The position numbers and the translations under genes were made by a program. Below, piece after piece: positions 45,217 through 53,169 of a stretch of DNA of 64,000 nucleotides (positions within the stretch are counted from its first letter, which is position 1; every line of letters starts with the position of its first letter). A model generated the notes under the pieces. The model saw nothing but the letters and a program-made list of their open reading frames with translations. It was not told the DNA's origin and ran no database searches. The stretch is taken from contig NZ_JAJBZG010000001.1 of NCBI RefSeq assembly GCF_020552705.1, forward strand, positions 124,001-188,000, read 5' to 3'. This DNA is from Christiangramia sediminis (GTDB taxonomy: Bacteria > Bacteroidota > Bacteroidia > Flavobacteriales > Flavobacteriaceae).

Positions 45217-46620
45217 TTATTGGGTTGGCTGGCTTTGTTTTTCTTCTTCTAATCTCTGTTGTTCACTCTCTTCACTCAGCCGTTTTTCAAGTATGGGTTC
45301 CAGTAAAGTCTTTCTGGGATTTCTTTTCAGAAAAGGATAAAGTTCAATATCATCCTGCATTCTGTCCTGTGGATTTTCAAACTTATTGGTTCCTATAAGA
45401 ATAAGATCTCCATTGTTGAATTTTTCCTGTTCTTCCGCAGCGCTTTCCTTTAATTTCTTCTGAATAATTCCCGCTTTTAACTCTTTGAGAAATCCACCAG
45501 CTTTTTCAATTTCCTTGAAAATCTCTAAGGCTTTTTCCGCAAGTTGTTTAGTAAGAGATTCAATGTAGTAAGTACCTTCAGCAACATTCCCTACCTTATC
45601 CAGATAGCTTTCATTTCTCATGATCAACAATTGGTTTCGCGCAATTCGATCGCCAAACTCATTGTCTTTATGATATATCGCATCGTACGGCATATTGCAA
45701 ATAGCATCGGCTCCTCCAAGGATCGCACTCATACTTTCGGTAGTGGTACGCAGCAAATTCACATTGAAATCATATAAAGTCTTAGTACGTTTTGTTGGTT
45801 GTGCGATCACGTGACAGGTTGTGTTAAATCCAAACTCTTTTGCGACCGTGGCAAATAACCATCTAAGTGCTCTGATCTTTGAAATTTCAAAGAAATAATC
45901 TGAGCCTGTAGAAACTTTAAATTGAAATTTGAATTCTTTTTTAAAATCATCTGAAAGATCCAATTCAGCTAAATCATTAAAATATTCTGTAGCCTGGGCG
46001 ATGGAATAAGCCAGTTGCTGTGGAATATTTGCCCCGGCATTTTGGAATAAGCCAAGATTAATGCTTACAAGCGATTCAAAATTTTTGGAATTCTTGATGA
46101 TTTTATCAAGTTCTTCGTGGTCTGACTTTAGATTGTCGAACCAATTTCCAGTTCTGGCAAGTTTACCGATAATATCTGTCTGGAGAAAGATCTTTAATTT
46201 TTTGTCTGAAATTATTCTATCCAGTTCCTGAATATATTCTGAGTCAAGAAATTCAGGTTCTAAATAAATCGAAATATCTTCAGGAAGCTTATTTAATAAT
46301 TCAGCGCAATCGATTTCTTTAGAAGGTAAAATAAACCAGATGGCTTCGGTACCTTTCTGAAGTTTCTCCAAAGCTTTTTTATTGGCGTGTTCTTCTGAAG
46401 TAACATATATTTTCTCGCAAATATTCCAGTGTGCAGGATTTGAAACTTTTAAGGTCTCTTCTACATCTTCAGAAGAATAGAAAGGTTTTATATTTATACC
46501 GTGGAGCGTTTTAGTGACGAGTTTCTCGTTATAATCTGCACCCTTGAGATCTGCCTGGATCTTTTGTTTCCATTGTTTTGCAGAAACTTCTTCAAAGTCC
46601 TGAAATAACAATTCTTTCAT
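45217..46620 (-). CDS. mutA: Methylmalonyl-CoA mutase, small subunit
   Basis: 467 residues, shorter than the large subunit and without the B12-binding C-terminal domain. Conserved barrel segments: [38 protein letters not shown], and [20 protein letters not shown]. It supports but does not bind the cofactor. Last residues are Gln/Glu-rich ([18 protein letters not shown]). The DxHxxG cobalamin motif is absent, as expected. Confidence 0.95.
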   Translation of the reverse strand: MKELLFQDFEEVSAKQWKQKIQADLKGADYNEKLVTKTLHGINIKPFYSSEDVEETLKVSNPAHWNICEKIYVTSEEHANKKALEKLQKGTEAIWFILPSKEIDCAELLNKLPEDISIYLEPEFLDSEYIQELDRIISDKKLKIFLQTDIIGKLARTGNWFDNLKSDHEELDKIIKNSKNFESLVSINLGLFQNAGANIPQQLAYSIAQATEYFNDLAELDLSDDFKKEFKFQFKVSTGSDYFFEISKIRALRWLFATVAKEFGFNTTCHVIAQPTKRTKTLYDFNVNLLRTTTESMSAILGGADAICNMPYDAIYHKDNEFGDRIARNQLLIMRNESYLDKVGNVAEGTYYIESLTKQLAEKALEIFKEIEKAGGFLKELKAGIIQKKLKESAAEEQEKFNNGDLILIGTNKFENPQDRMQDDIELYPFLKRNPRKTLLEPILEKRLSEESEQQRLEEEKQSQPTQ

Positions 46621-46656
46621 TATTAGTTGATTTTGAGGGGAAAGTTTGGCGAAGCT

Positions 46657-46971
46657 TTAGTTTACAGTATCATATTCGATAATATAAATATCTTCATCGG
46701 CCCTTTTCATATAATATTTTTGCCGGGCGAATTTTTCAAGTTCTACCGAATCCTGAAGCTTTTCAATGACCGCCTTATCTTTCGCTATTTCCGTTTGATA
46801 ATAATTCTTGTTGTCCTGCAATTCATCTATTTCCTGATCCAGTTCATGATGAATAAACCATGAATTGGTGTCGAGGAAGAACATCCACCCCATAAATACC
46901 AAACTTATCAGTACATATTTGTTACTCATAAATCTGAACCAGGGTTTATTACGCAGGTCTTTAAATTTCAT
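46657..46971 (-). CDS. Septum formation initiator family protein (DivIC/FtsB)
   Basis: 104 residues. A short cytoplasmic basic N-terminus, one transmembrane helix (about residues 18-36, VLISLVFMGWMFFLDTNSW) and an extracytoplasmic coiled coil (about 40-80, LDQEIDELQDNKNYYQTEIA) followed by EKFARQKYYMKRADEDIYII, the signature of DivIC/FtsB. Acts in the divisome. It lies between udk and mutA. Confidence 0.9.
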   Translation of the reverse strand: MKFKDLRNKPWFRFMSNKYVLISLVFMGWMFFLDTNSWFIHHELDQEIDELQDNKNYYQTEIAKDKAVIEKLQDSVELEKFARQKYYMKRADEDIYIIEYDTVN

Positions 46972-46989
46972 ATGCTTAAATATACAAAA

Positions 46990-47598
46990 TTAGGTTAAGC
47001 GATCTTTGATTATAGTCTGAACGATATCAACAGCAACCGTATTGTAACGATTGGTAGGAATAATGATATCTGCGAACTCTTTAGTTGGTTCTATAAATTG
47101 CTGGTGCATTGGCTTTAAAGTAGTTTGATATCTCCATAGCACTTCTTCCAGATCACGACCACGTTCTGCAATATCGCGCTTTAATCTGCGAATCAGTCTT
47201 TCATCACTATCAGCATGAACGTAGATCTTAATATCAAATAATTCTCGAATTTCAGGATGGGTTAAAATGAGAATCCCTTCAACGATCACTACCTTTCTGG
47301 GTTTTATCTCTATGGTTTCACCAGTTCTATTGTGTTCTTTAAAAGAATAAACCGGCTGTTGAATGTTATTTCCAGATCTTAATTCTATTAAATGTTCCGC
47401 TAGAAGTTCAAAGTCGATTGATTTGGGATGATCAAAATTTATCTTTTTTCGGTCTTCAAAAGAAAGGTGCGAAGTATCCTGATAATAAGAGTCCTGTGAA
47501 ATTACATCTACTTCTTCGTGTTTTAGTTCTTCGGTGATCTGATTTACTACCGTAGTTTTCCCGCTTCCCGTACCACCGGCAATACCAATTATAAGCAT
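46990..47598 (-). CDS. udk: Uridine kinase
   Basis: 202 residues. P-loop GIAGGTGSGKTTVVNQI (residues 5-21), QDSYYQD, FDHPKSIDFELL, VIVEGILIL and DSDERLIRRLKRDIAERGR. Phosphorylates uridine and cytidine for pyrimidine salvage. Has its own exact -7 box upstream and is followed by divIC with 18 bp spacing. Confidence 0.97.
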   Translation of the reverse strand: MLIIGIAGGTGSGKTTVVNQITEELKHEEVDVISQDSYYQDTSHLSFEDRKKINFDHPKSIDFELLAEHLIELRSGNNIQQPVYSFKEHNRTGETIEIKPRKVVIVEGILILTHPEIRELFDIKIYVHADSDERLIRRLKRDIAERGRDLEEVLWRYQTTLKPMHQQFIEPTKEFADIIIPTNRYNTVAVDIVQTIIKDRLT

Positions 47599-47614
47599 AG
47601 AGTTAAAATTTGCG

Positions 47615-47622
47615 CAAAGGTA
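47615..47622 (-). promoter_or_regulatory. TAnnTTTG promoter box for udk
   Basis: TACCTTTG on the minus strand, exact consensus, 17 bp before the ATG at 47598. Confidence 0.55.
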
Positions 47623-47689
47623 ATACTAGTTTTTAAAAACTTTTTGAACATTTCAGCTTGAATTCTATAAAAATGAATTCAATCAAAAT

Positions 47690-47717
47690 AAAAAAACCGA
47701 ACTAAATATAGTCCGGT
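47690..47717 (-). terminator. Intrinsic terminator after the cytochrome c gene
   Basis: Minus-strand ACCGGACT-atattt-AGTTCGGT hairpin (47696-47717; one G-U pair) followed by a T-run. Confidence 0.8.
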
Positions 47718-47742
47718 TTATGTTTTGAAGGTGAAAAGAAAG

Positions 47743-48210
47743 TTATTCAGTCGCTTCTTGAATAGCGGCCACTTCCTCTTCTGTAACCATATCCTTTATA
47801 TTATTGCTCCAGGAGTTCATTACGTAATTCATAGCGTCTGCCACTTCCTTATCGCTCAGTCCCATCGGGGTCATAATATTATCATATTTTTCTCCATTAA
47901 CTTCAATAGGTCCTTGCATCCCGTATTTCACTCCTCGTATGCTTTCTTCCCTTTTTTCAGTAAGCCAGTTTGAGCCATCCAGGGGAGGGTAGGTTCCCGC
48001 AATACCTTTTCCGTTAGGCAGGTGACAGGTAACGCAAAGATCATTATAGATAACTTTTCCTCTTTCTATACTTGCAGTAAGCGGGGTTTTTTCGCTGGAT
48101 TTTTCTGAAGACGGAATCACATAAGATTCTTCTTCTTTATCATTTTCCTTTTTGTCTGATTTGCAAGCGACCAGTGCAATTAGGCCGAAAATAAAAAGCA
48201 ACTTTCTCAT
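47743..48210 (-). CDS. Cytochrome c lipoprotein
   Basis: 155 residues. Lipoprotein signal with Cys16 (ALVAC), a charged linker, then a class I cytochrome c domain with CVTCH (Cys59, Cys62, His63) and probable axial Met116 in MTPMG. It lies 2 bp after a PQQ-type sugar dehydrogenase gene, so it is a good candidate for that enzyme's electron acceptor. Terminated at 47690-47717. Confidence 0.92.
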   Translation of the reverse strand: MRKLLFIFGLIALVACKSDKKENDKEEESYVIPSSEKSSEKTPLTASIERGKVIYNDLCVTCHLPNGKGIAGTYPPLDGSNWLTEKREESIRGVKYGMQGPIEVNGEKYDNIMTPMGLSDKEVADAMNYVMNSWSNNIKDMVTEEEVAAIQEATE

Positions 48211-48212
48211 TT

Positions 48213-49406
48213 TTATTGTTTGTTAGTTAGTTTAGCAATTCCTTTTCCTTCTATGGCTACATAGATATTTCCGTCGGGTCCCTGTCTAACATCTCTCATT
48301 CTTCCAGAGTCTTCCAGCAATTTAATTCTTTTTTTGATCTTTTTACCGTCAAGTTCCAAAAGTTCCAGGTATTGAAATTTTAGAGAGCCTACCAAAAGAT
48401 TACCTTTTAATTCGGGAAACTTATCTGAAGTAACATAGGCAAATCCACTTGGAGCGATAGAAGGCAACCAATAGAAGATAGGATCTTCCATATCTGGTTT
48501 AGACCTTTCGTCTGTAATTGAGGTACCGCTATAGTTTTCACCATAGGTCACTACGGGCCAGCCATAATTAGCTCCTTTTTTAACTACATTTATTTCATCT
48601 CCGCCCTTTGGGCCATGCTCATGTACCCAGATCTCACCGGTTTCAGGATTCAAAATCATTCCCTGAGGATTACGATGACCATAAGAATAAATGGCTTCTA
48701 CCGCATTTTCCTGTCCAGCAAATGGATTATCTGAAGGTATACTTCCATCATCATTCAATCTATAAACCTTCCCATTATCACGGGTAATATCTTGCGGATT
48801 AACATCGCGTTCCCCACGTTCCCCGGCACTGAAATATAAATACCCCTCTTTATCAAAAGCGATCCTTGAACCAAAATGCTGTCCTTTAGTAGTATTTGGG
48901 GAAGCTTTATAAAGAACCTCTTTATTTGTGAGTTGATTGCCTTCTAATTTAGTGCGCATCAAGGCAGTATTACCGCCATCTCCTTCACCTTCTTTTGAAG
49001 CATAACTGAAATAGATCCAAGCATTGCTTTCGTAATCTGGATGTATAACTACATCTAATAATCCGCCCTGGCCACGATCATAAACTTCTGGTCCTCCCTG
49101 AATTTCAGTTTTCTTACCGTCCTTAAAATGAATAATATCACCATTCTTTTCAGTAATAAGCATACTGTCATCGGGTAGAAAAGTAAAGCCCCATGGGATC
49201 TTAAGGCCTTCTACCACCATTTCATAAGAATACTTATCTGAACTTTCGGCAGGAATAGGATCCGGAACTTCAGTGGGTTCCTGAGTTTGTTCTTCTCCAG
49301 TTTCTTCCACATTTTCTTCGACCTGCGCCTTATCAGAATTAGTATCATTCTCACCACAGGCAATTAGACTCAAAGCAAGTCCCGAAACCATTAAAAATCT
49401 TTTCAT
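48213..49406 (-). CDS. PQQ-dependent sugar dehydrogenase (soluble GDH/YliI-like) lipoprotein
   Basis: 397 residues. Lipoprotein signal with Cys17 (SLIAC) followed by an acidic Glu/Thr linker. The six-bladed propeller domain of the GSDH family starts near residue 58 (GLKIPWGFTFLPDDSMLITE), with LDVVIHPDYESNAWIYFSY, GQHFGSRIAFDKEGYLYFSA, YGHRNPQGMILNPETGEIWV and EHGPKGGDEIN, which hold the catalytic His and cofactor contacts. Oxidises aldoses using PQQ. PQQ synthesis genes are not in this window. Confidence 0.92.
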   Translation of the reverse strand: MKRFLMVSGLALSLIACGENDTNSDKAQVEENVEETGEEQTQEPTEVPDPIPAESSDKYSYEMVVEGLKIPWGFTFLPDDSMLITEKNGDIIHFKDGKKTEIQGGPEVYDRGQGGLLDVVIHPDYESNAWIYFSYASKEGEGDGGNTALMRTKLEGNQLTNKEVLYKASPNTTKGQHFGSRIAFDKEGYLYFSAGERGERDVNPQDITRDNGKVYRLNDDGSIPSDNPFAGQENAVEAIYSYGHRNPQGMILNPETGEIWVHEHGPKGGDEINVVKKGANYGWPVVTYGENYSGTSITDERSKPDMEDPIFYWLPSIAPSGFAYVTSDKFPELKGNLLVGSLKFQYLELLELDGKKIKKRIKLLEDSGRMRDVRQGPDGNIYVAIEGKGIAKLTNKQ

Positions 49407-49470
49407 AGAATAAAATTAAGGGTATTAAAAGCATTAAGCGAACTAAGATATAAAAAATTAAAAGTTTTCA

Positions 49471-49499
49471 TTGCGGGAGATGAATAATTCTTATATTTG
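49471..49499 (+). promoter_or_regulatory. Promoter of the tRNA-Pro/GIY-YIG locus (TTG-N18-TATATTTG)
   Basis: TTG 49471-49473 and TATATTTG 49492-49499 fit the two-part consensus. It lies 30 bp upstream of the truncated tRNA copy, so it was presumably the original tRNA-Pro promoter. Confidence 0.65.
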
Positions 49500-49528
49500 C
49501 CGCCCAATAATGGTTGAAAGATCATTTT

Positions 49529-49556
49529 CGGGGTGTAGCGTAGCCCGGTTATCGCG
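49529..49556 (+). repeat. Direct repeat, left copy (tRNA-Pro 5' end)
   Basis: A 28-bp perfect repeat of 49831-49858; the copies are 302 bp apart and flank the GIY-YIG gene. Confidence 0.95.
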
Positions 49557-49590
49557 TCCCGCCTGAAGCGGGAAGGTCGCCGAAGCCTAA
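49529..49590 (+). pseudogene. Degenerate tRNA-Pro copy (5' half)
   Basis: Positions 49529-49556 are identical over 28 bp to the acceptor 5' strand and D-arm of the intact tRNA-Pro at 49831. Beyond that the sequence still folds as a stem-loop (TCCCG-CCTGAAG-CGGGA) where the anticodon arm should be, then reads AGGTCGC (AGGCCGC in the intact gene), but a proper T-arm and the 3' acceptor strand are absent. The loop also lacks the invariant T33. It should not make a working tRNA-Pro. Confidence 0.75.
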
Positions 49591-49602
49591 GTGAAAAAGG
49601 AA

Positions 49603-49845
49603 ATGTTTGTATACATTCTTTTTAGCGAAAAAAGTTCAAGATATTATGTAGGTCAGACTACAGATATCATAGAAAGATTGAAAAGACACAATTCAGGGAG
49701 AGTAAAATCTACTAAGCATGGATTACCCTGGAAAATTGTTTTGTGCATGGAAGTTTTAAATCGATCTGAAGCAGTACTTTTAGAGTCGAAAATTAAAAAA
49801 CGAGGTGCAAAACGATATATAGATGACCATCGGGGTGTAGCGTAG
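49603..49845 (+). CDS. GIY-YIG nuclease family protein inserted at tRNA-Pro
   Basis: 80 residues from ATG 49603 (MFVYILFSEKS); a GTG at 49591 would add four residues. The domain shows VYIL (GIY position), YYVGQTTDI (YIG position), conserved Arg in IIERLKRHNSG, and the catalytic-type Glu in NRSEAVLLESKIKKRG. It is a minimal UvrC/Slx1-type nuclease domain without a separate DNA-binding domain. The last five residues (HRGVA) and the stop are encoded within or next to the 5' end of the intact tRNA-Pro. It is transcribed in the tRNA direction. Homing-like behaviour is inferred from the layout only. Confidence 0.85.
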   Translation: MFVYILFSEKSSRYYVGQTTDIIERLKRHNSGRVKSTKHGLPWKIVLCMEVLNRSEAVLLESKIKKRGAKRYIDDHRGVA

Positions 49846-49858
49846 CCCGGTTATCGCG
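49831..49858 (+). repeat. Direct repeat, right copy (tRNA-Pro 5' end)
   Basis: A 28-bp perfect match of 49529-49556, forming the first 28 bases of the intact tRNA. Confidence 0.95.
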
Positions 49859-49905
49859 CCTGCTTTGGGAGCAGGAGGCCGCAGGTTCGAATCCTGCCAC
49901 CCCGA
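49831..49905 (+). tRNA. tRNA-Pro (anticodon TGG)
   Basis: 75 nt cloverleaf. Acceptor CGGGGTG/CACCCCG, anticodon stem CCTGC/GCAGG with loop TTTGGGA giving anticodon TGG, T-arm GCAGG-TTCGAAT-CCTGC, discriminator A at 49905. CCA is not encoded. Its first 15 bases overlap the 3' end of the GIY-YIG gene. Confidence 0.97.
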
Positions 49906-49928
49906 CGAACCACCTCATAAGTGGATAC

Positions 49929-49966
49929 AAAACACTGTTAATCTCTTGATTTTCAGTGTTTTTTTA
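49929..49966 (+). terminator. Probable terminator after tRNA-Pro
   Basis: AACACTG ... CAGTGTT stem (16-nt loop) followed by a T-rich tract. Confidence 0.55.
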
Positions 49967-50150
49967 TTTTGTACCATTCTATCTGATCTTTTATAACTTC
50001 CCGTGCTTCCGTAAATTCTTTTTTAATCTCATTTCTTTACCTTCGATAACTATTCTCGTTAATTAATTTTCGTGGATAAAAATCAATTATTTATGCCTCG
50101 ATTGGTTTGCGCAGTTTTAACTTTAGTGCATCATAACTTTCAATAGCAGC

Positions 50151-50732
50151 ATGTTTCAAAACTTCACCCAGTATTTAATCGAAAAGTTTCATGTAAAGGA
50201 ACCGGACGTCGCTTTAATTCCTGAGTTGGTCCAAGAGAAATATATCTCTTCGGGAACTTTTCTGTTAAAACCGGGCGAGATATGCCAGCATACGTTTTTT
50301 GTGGAAAAAGGTCTGTTTCGATTGTATTCTCTTTCAGAAAATGGAAAGGAACATATACTACAGTTTGCTTCTGAAAACTGGTTGTTGAGCGATCGTGATA
50401 GTGTTTTCTTTAAAGAACCTTCGAAATTTTATATTGAAGCTATTGAAGATTCCATACTAATTCCCATGGATGAAGAAATCTTCAGAAAGATTGCCGAATT
50501 AAGTCCTAATTTCAGCAAAAACAATGAGATTTTACTTCACAACCACATACGACATTTAAACCAGCGGATTAACCTGCTCCTAAGTGCTTCCGCTAAAAAG
50601 AGGTACATGGAATTCATTAAATTATATCCTGATCTACAGCTGCGCATACCCCAGTGGATGGTCGCTTCTTATCTGGGAATTACTCCGGAAAGCCTAAGCA
50701 GAGTTCGCCGTGACCTAGCAAGCAATACCTAA
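50151..50732 (+). CDS. Crp/Fnr family transcriptional regulator
   Basis: 193 residues. An N-terminal cyclic-nucleotide-binding-type beta roll (about residues 25-115; GTFLLKPGEICQHTFFVEKG, LQFASENWLLSDRDSVF) and a C-terminal HTH (IPQWMVASYLGITPESLSRV). The phosphate-binding RxA motif for cAMP is not evident, as usual in Bacteroidota members, so the ligand is unknown. No Cys cluster is seen, so it is not an iron-sulfur FNR. It lies just upstream of GNAT and pirin genes that it may control. Confidence 0.9.
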   Translation: MFQNFTQYLIEKFHVKEPDVALIPELVQEKYISSGTFLLKPGEICQHTFFVEKGLFRLYSLSENGKEHILQFASENWLLSDRDSVFFKEPSKFYIEAIEDSILIPMDEEIFRKIAELSPNFSKNNEILLHNHIRHLNQRINLLLSASAKKRYMEFIKLYPDLQLRIPQWMVASYLGITPESLSRVRRDLASNT

Positions 50733-50803
50733 TTGCATTTCTTACCATAGATCAAGAGAGATTAAGGTGGTATCTTCTAAGTTTGTAGTAAATATTAGAA
50801 GCC

Positions 50804-51091
50804 ATGCCATACACATTACATCAAAATGTTGAAAAAAACAGATTCGAGGTCACACACCAGGATCTGGTCGCTTTCGTAGATTATAAACTTCATAAAGACG
50901 AAATAAGCTTTATTCATACTGAAGTTCCCAGGGAACTAAGTGGAAAAGGAATAGGAAGTTTTTTAGCTAAAAATGTCCTGGAATATGCTAAAGACAAGCA
51001 CTTAAAGGTAAAACCTTATTGTCCTTTTATTAAAGCATATATAGATAAACATGAGGAGTATCAGGCTATTTCATTGTTCCACGAGAACTGA
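50804..51091 (+). CDS. GNAT family N-acetyltransferase (short YjdJ/GCN5-like)
   Basis: 95 residues. Compact acetyltransferase fold with the acetyl-CoA loop VPRELSGKGIGSFLAKNVLE (residues 46-65) and CPFIKAYIDKHEEYQ near the C-terminus, the pattern of small human NATD1/bacterial YjdJ-type proteins. Substrate unknown. It sits between the Crp-like regulator and pirin on the same strand. Confidence 0.87.
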   Translation: MPYTLHQNVEKNRFEVTHQDLVAFVDYKLHKDEISFIHTEVPRELSGKGIGSFLAKNVLEYAKDKHLKVKPYCPFIKAYIDKHEEYQAISLFHEN

Positions 51092-51136
51092 AAATAGGTT
51101 TAAAGAATTTAGATTTCAATTATAAATTTAATAGTG

Positions 51137-52015
51137 ATGAATACAAAAAATATAGAATTGATCGCAAGTCCACGTGCTCCGCACTTTGTAGGAGATGGAT
51201 TCAGAGTTCATAACTTTATTCCCAGTGGATTTAGAATGGATATGGAGCGCATGAGCCCATTTATTTTCCTGGATTATAACTCCAAATTCAATTTTCCACC
51301 CTCTGATAAGCCAAAGGGAGTAGGAGTGCATCCGCACAGGGGTTTTGAAACGGTTACGATCGCTTACAAAGGAAAAGTAGCCCACCATGATAGCAGCGGA
51401 GGCGGCGGAATTATTGGTGAAGGGGACGTTCAATGGATGACTGCCGCTTCAGGAGTTCTTCATAAAGAATATCATGAGGAAGAATTTAGCAGGAAAGGTG
51501 GCGATTTTCAAATGGTTCAATTATGGGTGAATCTCCCGGCAAAAGATAAGATGTCCAAACCAAAGTATCAGGCTATTTCCAAGGATAGAATGGGGACCTA
51601 TCAATTGCCAAATGATGGAGGTACCATTGAAGTTATTGCTGGTGATTTTAAAGATGTTATAGGACCTGCAAGTACTTTTACACCTTTACATATGTCTAAT
51701 GCCATATTAAATAAAGGAGCAAAGGCAGAATTTTCTTTTCCCGCAGAGTATAATACGGGCGCCCTGGTCATTGAGGGTAGCATAAAGGTGAATGATCTGG
51801 AAGTCGCAAATACCGATCATTTTGTACTGTTTGAGAATGCCGGGGAAACTTTTAGCATAGAAGCGCTAGAAAACGCGGTTGTTTTAATAATAAGTGGAGA
51901 ACCTATCAAAGAACCTATTGCAGCCCAAGGACCTTTCGTAATGAATACAAAACAGGAAATTCTTGAGGCCATAAATGATTTTAATATGGGAAAATTCGGT
52001 TATCTTGAAGATTAA
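51137..52015 (+). CDS. Pirin family protein
   Basis: 292 residues from ATG 51137; a GTG at 51134 is the only other start. Bicupin pirin fold with metal motif GVHPHRGFETVTIAYKG (His65, His67) and ASGVLHKEYHEEEF supplying further His/Glu ligands. Some pirins oxidise quercetin-like compounds or act as redox sensors; the role here is open. A hairpin follows the stop. Second pirin remnant directly downstream. Confidence 0.92.
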   Translation: MNTKNIELIASPRAPHFVGDGFRVHNFIPSGFRMDMERMSPFIFLDYNSKFNFPPSDKPKGVGVHPHRGFETVTIAYKGKVAHHDSSGGGGIIGEGDVQWMTAASGVLHKEYHEEEFSRKGGDFQMVQLWVNLPAKDKMSKPKYQAISKDRMGTYQLPNDGGTIEVIAGDFKDVIGPASTFTPLHMSNAILNKGAKAEFSFPAEYNTGALVIEGSIKVNDLEVANTDHFVLFENAGETFSIEALENAVVLIISGEPIKEPIAAQGPFVMNTKQEILEAINDFNMGKFGYLED

Positions 52016-52033
52016 TTAATAACTGGAATAGAT

Positions 52034-52080
52034 GGAAATAGCCGGAATAACTTCATTCTGGCTATTCCATTTTAAATTTC
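52034..52080 (+). terminator. Probable terminator after the intact pirin gene
   Basis: A 12-bp stem AATAGCCGGAAT/ATTCTGGCTATT (52037-52066, one G-U pair) is followed by a T-rich stretch. It shows that a reading frame beginning at 52032 is not the true start of the next gene. Confidence 0.7.
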
Positions 52081-52094
52081 AGGAATATCTGTTT

Positions 52095-52217
52095 ATGTCA
52101 AATATAAAAACTATCGTGCCTGAAAGAGCAGCCAACATTGGAAATTTCCTGGTGGGTAGGCTATTGCCATTCAGGGAGAAAAGAATGATAGGTACCTTTC
52201 AAGTTAAAATGAGATGA
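52095..52217 (+). pseudogene. Truncated second pirin gene (N-terminal remnant)
   Basis: 40 codons from ATG 52095. The first 35 (including AANIGNFLVGRLLPFREKRM) look like the start of a different pirin subfamily, in which the sequence would normally go on for about 290 residues. After GTF the similarity stops and the frame ends at once (QVKMR). The stop overlaps the next gene's ATG (ATGA). A deletion joining pirin to the TMEM175-like gene best explains this. Family call by memory of pirin N-termini. Confidence 0.65.
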
Positions 52218-52786
52218 AAACAGGCAGACTGGAAGCATTTAGTGACGGAGTGCTCGCCATTGTGATCACGATCATGGTGCTGGAAATGAAAGCTCCCGAG
52301 GAAACTAACTTAAAAGCTTTGCTGGATGTATTTCCGGTATTTCTTAGTTATCTATTGAGTTTCATCTATCTGGGAATCTACTGGAATAATCACCACCATC
52401 TCTTACAGGCCACTCAAAAAGTTAACGGTAAGATTCTATGGGCTAATTTACATCTTCTCTTCTGGTTGTCCCTCATTCCTTTTGCGACAAGCTGGGTTGG
52501 AGAAAATTATGAGGTGAGTGAACCCATTGCCTTATATGCATTCATATTGCTAATGTCGGCAATTGCCTACTGGCTACTGGAAATTGAACTTATAAAATTT
52601 CATGACGAAAACTCTCCTTTAAAAAAGATCACGCAGCGAGGTACTAAAGAATATCTGTCCATAATAATTTATGTTCTTGCTATACCTGTGGCGTTCTTTA
52701 ATTCCTGGATATCCATAGCCTGTTTTATAATAGTCGCAATTTTATGGATCGTACCAGACAAACGTTTAGAAAAATTTTCAATTTAG
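52214..52786 (+). CDS. TMEM175-like (DUF1211) potassium channel family protein
   Basis: 190 residues, about six transmembrane helices. The family signature RLEAFSDGVLAIVITIMVLE (residues 5-24) with the FSDG selectivity-linked motif is intact, and YWNNHHHLL lies in helix 3. Bacterial members form tetrameric K+ leak channels. Its ATG overlaps the stop of the pirin remnant, so its native promoter may have been lost in the deletion. Confidence 0.9.
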   Translation: MKTGRLEAFSDGVLAIVITIMVLEMKAPEETNLKALLDVFPVFLSYLLSFIYLGIYWNNHHHLLQATQKVNGKILWANLHLLFWLSLIPFATSWVGENYEVSEPIALYAFILLMSAIAYWLLEIELIKFHDENSPLKKITQRGTKEYLSIIIYVLAIPVAFFNSWISIACFIIVAILWIVPDKRLEKFSI

Positions 52787-52803
52787 GAAGCTTGTTTAAT
52801 AGT

Positions 52804-53169
52804 CTATATTTCTATCATCGAATCCCCAATATAGAGTAATTCAAAAATTATAGCCCAGTTCTTGGCGAAATGCATGGATTCAAGCATCATAATTTCCCTG
52901 TCTTTTATTGCCCAGAATTTATGTATTGTGAACGAAGCAATAACTAAAAACAAGCACAATGCTCCAAGACCAAAAAGCAAAAAGTAGCCGGAAATTAAAC
53001 TTAATCCGCCGAGACATAAAAATATCCCGCTTAACTTCACCATTAATTTAGAAGCTAACAAACTTCTTTTTTCCGCGTATTCTTCAATGATTTTTGAATT
53101 AAAAAAGTGATTGATGCCATTGATGAGAAAGAAAATTCCCAGTAGTATGAGGAGTACCTGTTTTATCAT
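52804..53169 (-). CDS. DoxX-like small membrane protein
   Basis: 121 residues, four predicted helices. N-terminal LLILLGIFFLINGINHFFNS and a later MVKLSGIFLCLGGLSLISGY, HKFWAIKDRE and FAKNWAIIFELL fit the DoxX/DoxD family. Function in Bacteroidota unclear. Convergent with the TMEM175-like gene, 17 bp apart, and divergent from the response regulator. Confidence 0.8.
   Translation of the reverse strand: MIKQVLLILLGIFFLINGINHFFNSKIIEEYAEKRSLLASKLMVKLSGIFLCLGGLSLISGYFLLFGLGALCLFLVIASFTIHKFWAIKDREIMMLESMHFAKNWAIIFELLYIGDSMIEI

Noticed and set aside
49529-49590. A second functional tRNA
   Set aside because: The T-arm and 3' acceptor strand are missing and the loop lacks T33.
52032-52094. Extra N-terminal 21 residues before the pirin remnant
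   Set aside because: They are encoded by the terminator hairpin after the first pirin; the pirin-like part starts at ATG 52095.
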